Part shown: positions 7,937-15,867 of the stretch, piece after piece
Position numbering within the stretch: position 1 is the stretch's first letter
Layout: the number at the start of each line of letters is the position of its first letter
Source of the DNA: Bacteroidetes bacterium GWF2_43_63
GTDB taxonomy: Bacteria; Bacteroidota; Bacteroidia; Bacteroidales; DTU049
Assembly (NCBI GenBank): GCA_001769275.1
Contig: MEOQ01000028.1
Coordinates: 57,986 to 121,985, forward strand
Length of the DNA: 64,000 nucleotides
Reading direction: 5' to 3'
Notes under the pieces: generated by a model
Told to the model about the DNA's origin: nothing
Databases searched by the model: none
The model's input: only the letters and a program-made list of their open reading frames with translations
Program-made: the position numbers and the translations under genes

Positions 7937-8641
7937 TTATTTCTGAAAATCCCATCTGGAGCGGAATCCACGCACATCGATGTGTATGGTTGTTGTGCCC
8001 GGATAGCGTCCGATTCCGCCAGAGTTGCCAATGATTATTTCGAGCAATTCAAGCAAAATCTGTTTATCTCTGACATCAACTGTTCCGTTGTTGTCAACAT
8101 CCCGAACGATCAGATCGGCGGCATTGCCATACATGTGCTGGCTGCCGCGGGCGCCGCCCACAGCCTCGTTCAGAACCGGTGGCCGGAAACTTTCACGAAC
8201 AGCAAAACCGTTTTTATTGTAACCATTCTTTTCAAGCGCTATTTTCAGATCCAGAATTCTGTACAACAGTTCTTTTTTTACCAGAAGAAAAAAGGTGTTT
8301 CTGCCACAACTGAATGATGGCGGGCAGATGGGATTGTATTCAGGCAGAAATGCAGAAACGGAAACATCAGCGACCAGATTTCTGTCAAGATCTTTCCGGC
8401 GGATAATCAGAAACTCCCTGTTAGCATATGTCTTTTCATGGCTTTTGGTGAGACCTGTCACCTCCCGGTATTTTTGCGGCAGTTCACTGAAACTGATTTT
8501 CTGAAACGAATTGTATACGGAATCAATTTGAGTGTAAGTTGTTATTTCGGGATTGGAATATGTTTCAGAAATGTCATTTATATCCTTACAGGAAGGAAAA
8601 ACAATGAAAAGAAACGAGGCGACAGCAAATATTCTTTTCAT
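7937..8641 (-). CDS. M15-family peptidase lipoprotein (D-Ala-D-Ala carboxypeptidase-like)
   Basis: The 234-residue precursor starts MKRIFAVASFLFIVFPSCKD, a lipoprotein signal with Cys18 as the lipidated residue. The peptidase M15 zinc pattern is visible: SQH169MYGNAAD176 and TIH220IDVRG, so H169, D176 and H220 should bind zinc with D222 nearby. M15_3 enzymes cut peptidoglycan peptide stems between D-amino acids. Between the zinc motifs is DVDNNGTVDVRD (181-192), which resembles an EF-hand or dockerin calcium loop and is odd inside this fold. The protein should face the periplasm. The family assignment is good, but activity is unproven. Confidence 0.8.
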   Translation of the reverse strand: MKRIFAVASFLFIVFPSCKDINDISETYSNPEITTYTQIDSVYNSFQKISFSELPQKYREVTGLTKSHEKTYANREFLIIRRKDLDRNLVADVSVSAFLPEYNPICPPSFSCGRNTFFLLVKKELLYRILDLKIALEKNGYNKNGFAVRESFRPPVLNEAVGGARGSQHMYGNAADLIVRDVDNNGTVDVRDKQILLELLEIIIGNSGGIGRYPGTTTIHIDVRGFRSRWDFQK

Positions 8642-8647
8642 TTTTTT

Positions 8648-9478
8648 CTATGGTTTGATGATTTTTATACTGCAGTTTTCATTGGCATGTTGCTGGAGCA
8701 AATTAAAAACATATAGAATGGCCCATGATGTTTTCATCGGAGCATTGAAATGACTGAAAACGATTTTTTTTGATATATTCCCATGATAGAATATTGTGAA
8801 AGAATATACGGCAGCATCAACACCTGATGAATATGTTTCGCGGGAACAATTTAAAATGTCCGAATAAGACAGTCGGGTTGAAATATTTTTCATTTCTGCA
8901 GAATCTAGTTGTCCGGTGCAAAACGATTCTTCATCATATATGTATGTGAGATTGAATTTGCCGTTTGAAAACAGTGAATATCGATGCCAAATATTCCATC
9001 CATTGAAAAAATTCAGATGCAGAGAATCAAATTTGACCTGACGAAACGTTGGCCTGAACCGAACCCAGTTTGTTGGTTTCTCATTGTTTGAAAGGAATAG
9101 CGTATCTTTATCTATCCTGATAATTTTGCTTTTAAGCCACTCTTTCTTCAGCGGATCAGTGATGATAATTGAATCATTCCGGATTTCCCATGATCCGATC
9201 GTTCCCAAATATGCATCATTGTTGTCTTTTTTGTCATTCCAGAATCCACGGAATGCTTCTGCCTGACCATCAGAAAAAAGAAAAAATCCTTTCTGATCAC
9301 AGCCAGCCGGTTTGCGAATCTTTGTTGTTTGCAGATGATTTAAAAAATCGTCGTTAGGAATTATATAACCGTCATCAACATACCATGCGCCGACGATCTC
9401 TTTTTTAATGTCAGCTTGTTTGCATGAAACAAGCCCAAAAAGCAAAGAAACTGATATGACAAATATTGAGTAATTCAT
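8648..9478 (-). CDS. Lipoprotein with lipocalin-like N-terminal domain, function unknown
   Basis: The 276-residue precursor has a lipoprotein signal MNYSIFVISVSLLFGLVSCKQ (lipid Cys19). Residues 25-140 read IVGAWYVDDG ... GSWEIRNDSIIITDP ... IIRIDKDTLFLSN, a pattern seen in lipocalin-like 'G-x-W' domains of Bacteroidota. The C-terminal half (about 145-276) has no recognised motif. It lies 6 bases upstream of the M15 gene on the same strand, so the two are probably co-transcribed. The ligand is unknown. Confidence 0.65.
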   Translation of the reverse strand: MNYSIFVISVSLLFGLVSCKQADIKKEIVGAWYVDDGYIIPNDDFLNHLQTTKIRKPAGCDQKGFFLFSDGQAEAFRGFWNDKKDNNDAYLGTIGSWEIRNDSIIITDPLKKEWLKSKIIRIDKDTLFLSNNEKPTNWVRFRPTFRQVKFDSLHLNFFNGWNIWHRYSLFSNGKFNLTYIYDEESFCTGQLDSAEMKNISTRLSYSDILNCSRETYSSGVDAAVYSFTIFYHGNISKKIVFSHFNAPMKTSWAILYVFNLLQQHANENCSIKIIKP

Positions 9479-9486
9479 TTATTGCA

Positions 9487-10851
9487 TTATCTCAAAAACC
9501 GTTTCAACCATTTCATTTTTCCTTTTGTATAAGGCGGATATTTCAGGTTGGGTTCAAAGCGGAATGGTTTATACATAACGCTTTTGTAGTGCGAAAAAGT
9601 ACGGAAACCGGCTTCGCCGTGATAACTTCCGGTGCCGCTGTGACCCACGCCTCCGAAGGGCAGCCGCGGATTTGAAATATGCATGATGGTGTCGTTGATG
9701 GCACCGCCGCCAAACGAAATTTCATGCAATATTTTTCTGCGAATTTTTTTGCTTTTCGTGAAAACATAGCAGGCAAGCGGCTTTGGACGATCCTTTACTT
9801 CGATAATTATTTTTTCAAGGTCATCAAAGCCAATCACAGGAAGAATGGGGCCGAAGATTTCATCGTCCATCACCGGGTGTGAAAACTCAATATCCGTAAG
9901 CACTGTCGGGCTGATGTATCGCTCCTCGCGGTTGTGTTCGCCACCGGTGAATACTTTTATTGTGTCAATCATTTTTTCCAGACGATCGAAATTGCGCTCA
10001 TTGATGATCTGCACATGATTTTTATTTTCGAAGGAATAGCGGAAATCATCTATCTGAGCCTTGATGGCTTGCAGAAATTTCTCCTTGATTTTATTTTCAA
10101 CCAGCACATAATCAGGCGCTATGCAGGTTTGACCGGCATTGAGAAATTTTCCCCACACAAGGCGTTTTGCAGTGACCTCGAGGTTGGTATCGGCAAACAC
10201 AAAGGCTGGACTTTTTCCGCCCAACTCCAGCGTGACCGGAGTCAGGTTTTTGGCGGCTGCCTGGTAAACAATGTTTCCAACAGGTACACTTCCGGTGAAA
10301 AATATTTTATCGAATTTTTCTTTCAGCAATGCTGTTGTTTCGGGCACGCCGCCTTCAACCACATGAAAAACGCCCGGATCGAAATTATTATTTACCAGTT
10401 CCGCCATCAATGCCGATGTGTGTGATGACAATTCGCTGGGTTTCAAAACAACAGTGTTTCCTGCTGCCAGAGCGGCAATGGCTGGTGCGAACGAAAGCTG
10501 GTACGGATAGTTCCAGGCGCCGATAACGAGACACACTCCATACGGTTCAGGCATAATAAACGAACGTGCTGGCATGTTTGGAATGTTGGTCAGAACGCGC
10601 TTTGGCCGACTCCAGCGCTTCATTTTTTTCAACGATTCGCCAATGTCGCTGTACAAAATTCCAAGCTCGGTGGCATAGGTCTCGAATTCTCCTTTTTTGA
10701 AATCATCGTAAATGGCCTCACAGAGCCGCTTTTCGTTTGTCTGAAGAATAGTTCTCAATCGGTTCAATTGTTCAGTTCTGAAGCTGATATCTTTGGTGAC
10801 ATTGCTGTGAAAGAAATCGCGCTGGCGTTGAATTATTGCTGTATATTCCAT
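9487..10851 (-). CDS. Aldehyde dehydrogenase, ALDH3-like
   Basis: This 454-residue soluble NAD(P)-dependent enzyme oxidises aldehydes to carboxylic acids. The catalytic Cys243 lies in GQTCIAPDYVL and the general-base Glu209 in VTLELGGKSP, while GSVPVG near residue 187 fits the cofactor loop. The length and the C-terminal GGVGHSGTGSYHGEAGFRTFSHYKSV place it in the short ALDH3/fatty-aldehyde group, not in the roughly 490-residue ALDH1/2 group. The start follows directly from ATGGAATAT at 10851. It stands alone, 8 bases before the lipoprotein gene on the same strand. The physiological aldehyde is not evident. Confidence 0.9.
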   Translation of the reverse strand: MEYTAIIQRQRDFFHSNVTKDISFRTEQLNRLRTILQTNEKRLCEAIYDDFKKGEFETYATELGILYSDIGESLKKMKRWSRPKRVLTNIPNMPARSFIMPEPYGVCLVIGAWNYPYQLSFAPAIAALAAGNTVVLKPSELSSHTSALMAELVNNNFDPGVFHVVEGGVPETTALLKEKFDKIFFTGSVPVGNIVYQAAAKNLTPVTLELGGKSPAFVFADTNLEVTAKRLVWGKFLNAGQTCIAPDYVLVENKIKEKFLQAIKAQIDDFRYSFENKNHVQIINERNFDRLEKMIDTIKVFTGGEHNREERYISPTVLTDIEFSHPVMDDEIFGPILPVIGFDDLEKIIIEVKDRPKPLACYVFTKSKKIRRKILHEISFGGGAINDTIMHISNPRLPFGGVGHSGTGSYHGEAGFRTFSHYKSVMYKPFRFEPNLKYPPYTKGKMKWLKRFLR

Positions 10852-10890
10852 GATTTCAAAGATAGAAAATTTTTAGAAGCCAGCTTTCCC

Positions 10891-11102
10891 GACATTCTAC
10901 CGTCAGCATAAAAACTGCTGTCATCCTGAGTGTCGCTCATAAAGCGATTTTCAAGCGATTAACCTGCGACGTATCGAAGGAGACAGCAGCCCAGCTGTCG
11001 TTCTTCGATACATTTGGAGTCTGCTGCTTTTTCAAGCTACTTCCGCAAACACTCTGAATGACAGCTGGGCTAAGACTTGTGATTCCCTGACATTCTACCG
11101 TC
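10891..11102. repeat. Intergenic segment bounded by 14-bp direct repeats
   Basis: GACATTCTACCGTC occurs at 10891-10904 and again at 11089-11102. The sequence between them has an internal inverted repeat (AGCCCAGCTGTC and GACAGCTGGGCT) and a 'TGTCATCCTGAG ... TATCGAAGGA' stretch of a kind that recurs in intergenic DNA of many bacteria. It could be a small insertion with target duplication. No gene is seen from 10852 to 11190. Confidence 0.4.
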
Positions 11103-11190
11103 CGCTAAAAGGGGTTTAAACACGTCATTGCTGACGTGGAATCGTCGGGAAGGGCCGAACTTTGCTCGCACCGCACCGCATGCCCTATGC

Positions 11191-11979
11191 CTATATCAAC
11201 ACATCCATGCGATTAAAACGTCTTATTCCAAAGAACAAACACAGCGCTGAAATACCAATGGCAATGAGCGAATACACCACAGAAAGTTCATTCATATTAA
11301 TGATTTCTGATCCTTTATACCAGTCGAAAGGCGAAATGTATTTCAGAAAATCAAGTTCTTTGTTCATTGAAATAACAACCTGCAACAAATACATTCCTAA
11401 TACCACACCCATCGAAACAGCCGATGCTGTGCGTGATCGCGGGAAAAAGGAGGAGATCAGAAATGCAACAGAGCCAAGGGCGGCACCGCCAAGAATCCAT
11501 GCAAGCGTCATTAGCGTAATGGTTAACCATGGTATTTCGCCGCCAATGATGGCGCCCATTCCAATGGCCGTTGCAAGAAAAAGAATCAAAGCTGCTGACA
11601 CAACATAAGTGAGCGAAAATAAAATTTTTGTGCGCAGAAGATTTACTCGTTTTACCGGCAGTGAAAATAAATACTCCGCTGTTTTTTCACTGAATTCCTT
11701 CGATACGATGGTTGCAAATACGCTGGCAAATGCAATACTGAAAAACAGATAAACATACGAAAATCCAATTCCGGTAAAACCCAATGGATCGTTTAAATTG
11801 AGGCCGGCCATTCCAATGGCTTTCTGAAATTCAGGCGGCATTTTCATATCCAGAATTTGTTTCACATCGGCACCAAATGTGAGCGACATGGAAATAATGT
11901 ACACCTGAAAAAAAGCACAGATAAGTGTGACGGTCAGGAATGACTTATAATTTCTTTTTATTTCTCTTTTAAACAACAT
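11191..11979 (-). CDS. ABC-2 type transporter permease
   Basis: The 262-residue inner-membrane protein has about six hydrophobic segments and the N-terminal pattern MLFKREIKRNYKSFLTVTLICAFFQVYIISMSL of ABC-2 permeases. Residues 85-100 (TIVSKEFSEKTAEYLFSLPVKRVNLLRTK) match the conserved E-rich coupling helix. It lies 9 bases downstream of the ATPase gene, with which it would form a two-component exporter. The substrate is unknown: such pairs export drugs, polysaccharides or peptides. Confidence 0.85.
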   Translation of the reverse strand: MLFKREIKRNYKSFLTVTLICAFFQVYIISMSLTFGADVKQILDMKMPPEFQKAIGMAGLNLNDPLGFTGIGFSYVYLFFSIAFASVFATIVSKEFSEKTAEYLFSLPVKRVNLLRTKILFSLTYVVSAALILFLATAIGMGAIIGGEIPWLTITLMTLAWILGGAALGSVAFLISSFFPRSRTASAVSMGVVLGMYLLQVVISMNKELDFLKYISPFDWYKGSEIINMNELSVVYSLIAIGISALCLFFGIRRFNRMDVLI

Positions 11980-11988
11980 ATTACCCCC

Positions 11989-12861
11989 TTATTGTTTGAA
12001 GAAGTGCATGAATACGGTTTCGAGCTCTGGTTCTTCGATGCGTACCGAAGTTACATTGATGGTTGCAAGCAATTTCAGCAAATCATTAGCCGTTCCGGAA
12101 AAGAGAAAATGATAATGACTGTTTTTGTGCTCAAGGTTTTCAACCCCGCTTACAGAGCTAATATTCAAAGTGTCGGTCGTTTCAACTTCCACTTGCCGAT
12201 ACCCGATATTGGTAAAATCAGTTGCGCTGTTTTCGCGTATTAGTTGTCCTTCCTTCAGCAACCCTATTCGTGTGCAGACTTTCTGAACCTCGCTCAAAAC
12301 GTGCGATGAAAAGAAAATAGTGGCGCCGTTTTTTTGTTCTTCCTGCAACAATTCGTAGAGATTATTTCGTATCACCGGATCCAAACCATTTGATGGTTCA
12401 TCGAGGATGAGTAGCTTCGGAGAATGAAGCAGGGCGCAGGCCACAGATACTTTCTTGCGGTTGCCGAACGAAAGTTGCTCAAACTTTTTTTCAGTATCAA
12501 TGTCGAGCATTTCGACCAGTTTTTTGATTTTTGCACCGTCGCGGATTCCGTGATAGTGTTCCGTAAAGCGGAACAATTCGCTCACCCGCATATCGTTGTA
12601 CATAAACGATTCAGCTGAAACATATCCGGTTTGTTTTTTTATTGCAACATTCTGTGTAAGCGGATTCATGCCTAGTACCGACATGGCACCGCTTTCAGGG
12701 CGAAGAAAATTCAGCAGCAAACGAATGGTCGTTGATTTCCCGGCACCGTTTGGACCGATGAAACCGTAGATCTCGCCTTCGTTTACCGAAAGACTCAGAT
12801 TGGTGAGCGCACGGACTTTGCCGTACGATTTGTTCACCCCTTCAAGTTTGATGACTTCCAT
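11989..12861 (-). CDS. ABC transporter ATP-binding protein
   Basis: The 290-residue cytoplasmic ATPase powers the adjacent ABC-2 permease. Walker A is GPNGAGKSTT, the signature is a slightly unusual LSFGNRKK in place of LSGGQ, Walker B is KLLILDEPSNGLDP, and the switch His is in FFSSHVLSEV. The last 80 residues are the usual variable tail of this CcmA-like group. I chose ATG 12861 because the longer frame begins at TTG with a non-conserved octapeptide, while MEVIKLEGVNKSYG is the normal family start. Confidence 0.88.
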   Translation of the reverse strand: MEVIKLEGVNKSYGKVRALTNLSLSVNEGEIYGFIGPNGAGKSTTIRLLLNFLRPESGAMSVLGMNPLTQNVAIKKQTGYVSAESFMYNDMRVSELFRFTEHYHGIRDGAKIKKLVEMLDIDTEKKFEQLSFGNRKKVSVACALLHSPKLLILDEPSNGLDPVIRNNLYELLQEEQKNGATIFFSSHVLSEVQKVCTRIGLLKEGQLIRENSATDFTNIGYRQVEVETTDTLNISSVSGVENLEHKNSHYHFLFSGTANDLLKLLATINVTSVRIEEPELETVFMHFFKQ

Positions 12862-12950
12862 TATTTTGCGGGTTGATTGGAACAAATATACTACATATTG
12901 GGATAATTTCGATATTTTGTGCTGAAGAAAAAAGACATTGAAATTATAGG

Positions 12951-13165
12951 TGACATCTGGAAGATGTCAAATAATTATAGCGTCCGCCAGCTGGCGGATG
13001 TAAAAATGTAAATAGTTTAGACCCTGTCAGGGTCTAATACACATATATTCAAAAATTATTACCAACGAATTTTCCTTCATTGGACCTCTACGAGGTCGTT
13101 TTCTGTTCAATCTTTTTCCCGGCCTTTCAGGCCGCGCTATTATTGTTTGACCTGCTCTGCAGGTC
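12951..13165. repeat. Palindrome-chain repeat A, second copy
   Basis: The order of short palindromes is the same as at 3337-3567: TGACATCTGGAAGATGTCA, CCGCCAGCTGGCGG, GACCCTGTCAGGGTC, GACCTCTACGAGGTC, GGCCTTTCAGGCC and GACCTGCTCTGCAGGTC, linked by AT-rich spacers with TATTATT. It is non-coding. The outer 12-bp inverted repeats of the first copy are not present here, so the chain itself may be the repeating unit. Confidence 0.55.
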
Positions 13166-13192
13166 GTGTCAATATCATTAGTAAGATATTTC

Positions 13193-13951
13193 TCAAACAT
13201 TCCTGAAAACCACAACACTCCTGAAAGCCGCATTATCACTTGATTTATGTTGTGCCTCGAAATGGTAAATTTTGTTTTCAATCAATTGAATCTTCGTATT
13301 TAATTTTTCTCCGGACAAGGTTTCTTTGATATAATTCACAGTGAGTTTTTCAAAAACATGTTCTTTGTGAAATATAGCAGGAATCGCATTCATAGCCCAT
13401 TCCAGATATCGAGTGGAAGTAACGTGTCCGTTCAGATCAAAGTCGGTGAAGTTTGTCTCTATGGTGTCAGAATTCTGAGAATCGATTGGCATAATTTTTA
13501 CCGGAGCTTTTGCAATGGCCTGTTTTTCGCGCAGCGACAGAAACATCCATTCGTCTTCGAGCGCTACTTTCCCCGGCTTCTTGGAATCCCTGTCAATGGC
13601 CAGCCAGTGCGATGTTGAGCGACCAATGACTTTTCCGTTTTGCCGGATCAGATAGTCACGCCGGTACAGAATTTTTTCAATATCACGCGGCCAGGTCTCT
13701 ATTTCAATTTCATCATACCATTGTGGAATTGAATCCATTTCCAGCGTAAGCCGGCTGAGCACCCAAAAGAGTTTTTGTTTTCGCAGGTCACGAAATCCAA
13801 ATCCAATGTTGTCGGCCGAATCAATGGCCGATTGTATCATAAAGCCGAGCAATGCCGATGGTTTCAGACGTGCATACATATCGGTGTCGGCCGAAGTAAT
13901 CCGATACTTCGAAATCAGCGTCAGACCTTCCTTTGCAATGTCAGTAATCAT
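13193..13951 (-). CDS. Acyl-ACP thioesterase
   Basis: The 252-residue cytoplasmic enzyme would release free fatty acids from acyl carrier protein. It has two tandem hotdog halves (about 10-130 and 150-250). The first shows YRITSADTDMYARLKPSALLGFMIQSA and YDEIEIETWPRDIEK. The second has FTDFDLNGHVTSTRYLEW, where the D-x-N-x-H stretch carries the active-site Asn and His of the plant FatA/B-like family. The length fits bacterial members. It lies about 20 bases upstream of repeat A and downstream of the sodium symporter unit. Confidence 0.82.
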   Translation of the reverse strand: MITDIAKEGLTLISKYRITSADTDMYARLKPSALLGFMIQSAIDSADNIGFGFRDLRKQKLFWVLSRLTLEMDSIPQWYDEIEIETWPRDIEKILYRRDYLIRQNGKVIGRSTSHWLAIDRDSKKPGKVALEDEWMFLSLREKQAIAKAPVKIMPIDSQNSDTIETNFTDFDLNGHVTSTRYLEWAMNAIPAIFHKEHVFEKLTVNYIKETLSGEKLNTKIQLIENKIYHFEAQHKSSDNAAFRSVVVFRNV

Positions 13952-13969
13952 ATAAAAACGCTGCCCGGA

Positions 13970-14113
13970 TCAACGGGGCTCTTCATCGTTTTCGCTGTAG
14001 GAGTCGGGTTCCTGCTTGGGCTTGGATGTCAGAACTTTTATAAAAAAATATGCTGTAACCGCGGCAACGGCAGATATTGTAATCAGCATCATAATCAACG
14101 CTTCGGTTTTCAT
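13970..14113 (-). CDS. Tiny single-pass membrane partner of the NSS transporter (MetS-like)
   Basis: This 47-residue ORF begins ATG at 14113 inside an ATGA overlap with the transporter stop codon, a strong sign of translational coupling. It reads MKTEALIMMLITISAVAAV and TAYFFIKVLTSKPKQEP followed by an acidic tail, so it has one TM helix and a short cytoplasmic end. NSS-family transporters such as MetP of Corynebacterium need a small subunit (MetS) of similar design. The assignment here is by position and form, not by clear sequence identity. Confidence 0.65.
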   Translation of the reverse strand: MKTEALIMMLITISAVAAVTAYFFIKVLTSKPKQEPDSYSENDEEPR

Positions 14114-15777
14114 TTCAGTCTCCCTTCTTTTTTATGACGATAATAAGCTTTACGAACAAGTAATGCGATTCCAACGAAAACAGCAAGGAGCAACAATCGG
14201 GAAAGATTTGTCAACAGCAGGCGGTATTTAAGATCGGCAATCACAGTTGGGTCGGTGGCTGCTGCAATCTTCTCTTTCAGTCCATTGTTCATTAATTTTC
14301 CAACCAGACTTTCGTGGTCAAAAGCCCATCCATGACCGTCGGACAATCCCTGAAAAGCTGAGATCCAGTCGTTGTGGACAGGCGTGAATACTGCTCCGAG
14401 AAAAACGATTATCAGTAAAACAGGCGTGACGTATGCAATCAGAAAGCGGAAAATGCGGCTGACTTTGATATCCGCGCCTGTATTTATTTCTTTCCATCCT
14501 TTCTTTATACCAAAGAACCACGCAAACAGAATGGCCTCAAACGCTGCAAACACAAACAACGCGAAGGATCCTGTCCAGTAATCATATTCATCAAAAACAC
14601 CCTGATTAAAGAATATAACGGTGGGCATTCCGATGACAAGAATAATCAGTCCAAAAGCAAGTGCGGTTTTCTTTCGCGACCATTTGAATTCATCTTCCAG
14701 AAAACCCTGAACTGGCGTTCCCATGGCCAGAGACGATGTGATTCCGGCGAAAAACAAGAGTCCAAACCAAAAAACGCCGGCAATTGTTGCCATAAGCGGC
14801 CCCCATTGAGAAAATAAATACGGAATGGTTTTAAAACCAAGTCCGAGTCCCCCGAGCCCTGCCAATTCCTGAACTTTCGCCACCCCAAGGTATCCAACCG
14901 AGATCGGAATAATGATAGCGGCTCCCAGCACTACTTCTACAAATTCGTTCATCCAGCCGGCCGACATGGCGTTGAGCGCAATGTCATCTTTTTTCCGCAA
15001 ATAGGAGGCATAGGCCTGAATGGAACCCATTCCAAGCGATAGTGTAAAAAAGATCTGACTAGCGGCGGCAAACCAGACTTTTGGATTGTAAATAGAATCG
15101 AAATCAGGCGTCCATAGAAAGTTTAGACCGACGGAACTGTCGTTTATAGCGCCTGCTGTTCCGGCTTTTAGTGTGACCGCGCGTATGGCGAGTATAAGAC
15201 CAAAAACCAGCAGCAAAGGAACGCCGATTTTTGCCACTTTTTCAACTCCTCCGCTTAGCCCTTTGCTCAAAATATAAACGTTGATTCCAAGACAAATCAG
15301 AAAAAACACAATGGGCTCAAAGGGAATCAGGGTGGCTTTGTCGAGCGAAACATAATCGTTGAAAAGCTGCACCACCTGATGCTGATCCATGCCATTGAAA
15401 GTGCCAATCACACTGTGAAAAATATACGCCAGCGTCCACGACTCCATGTAACAGTAATAGGATGCAATTCCAATGTTGCTGAAAATACCGAATACGCCCA
15501 CATATTTCCACATTCGTCGGCGATCCATGCTTTGCATCATAAAAGGAGTGCTGTGAAATCCGCGTGTGCCGCCGTAACGTCCGATGCTCCATTCAATAAA
15601 AAGCAAAGGCAATCCCAGCATAACAAAGCTGACCAGATAAGGAATAATAAAAGCTCCGCCGCCATTCTGAATGGCCTGGACTGGAAACCGTAGAAAATTT
15701 CCGAAGCCGACAGCGTTGCCCGCCATTGCAAGGACTAACCCGACTCGTGTTCCCCACGCTTGTTTGGTTGGACTCAT
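14110..15777 (-). CDS. Sodium:neurotransmitter symporter (NSS/SNF) family transporter
   Basis: The 555-residue inner-membrane sodium symporter probably takes up an amino acid. TM1 carries the family hallmark GNAVGFGNFLRFPVQAIQNGGGAF, equivalent to the sodium and substrate-binding unwound helix of LeuT. TM6 includes FFTLSLGMGSIQAYASYL. About twelve TM helices are visible. The long C-terminal region (about 440-530) contains an extra periplasmic loop before the last helix. The stop codon overlaps the start of a 47-residue membrane peptide. The substrate cannot be assigned: methionine/alanine is suggested only by the small-subunit partner. Confidence 0.88.
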   Translation of the reverse strand: MSPTKQAWGTRVGLVLAMAGNAVGFGNFLRFPVQAIQNGGGAFIIPYLVSFVMLGLPLLFIEWSIGRYGGTRGFHSTPFMMQSMDRRRMWKYVGVFGIFSNIGIASYYCYMESWTLAYIFHSVIGTFNGMDQHQVVQLFNDYVSLDKATLIPFEPIVFFLICLGINVYILSKGLSGGVEKVAKIGVPLLLVFGLILAIRAVTLKAGTAGAINDSSVGLNFLWTPDFDSIYNPKVWFAAASQIFFTLSLGMGSIQAYASYLRKKDDIALNAMSAGWMNEFVEVVLGAAIIIPISVGYLGVAKVQELAGLGGLGLGFKTIPYLFSQWGPLMATIAGVFWFGLLFFAGITSSLAMGTPVQGFLEDEFKWSRKKTALAFGLIILVIGMPTVIFFNQGVFDEYDYWTGSFALFVFAAFEAILFAWFFGIKKGWKEINTGADIKVSRIFRFLIAYVTPVLLIIVFLGAVFTPVHNDWISAFQGLSDGHGWAFDHESLVGKLMNNGLKEKIAAATDPTVIADLKYRLLLTNLSRLLLLAVFVGIALLVRKAYYRHKKEGRLK

Positions 15778-15867
15778 AGGTTTGGTATTGATATATTGTC
15801 AGAGAATACTATTCTGCTGGCTGTTGTTGTAGCAGCCAATCCAGGTCGTCTTGAAAATTCCATGTGT

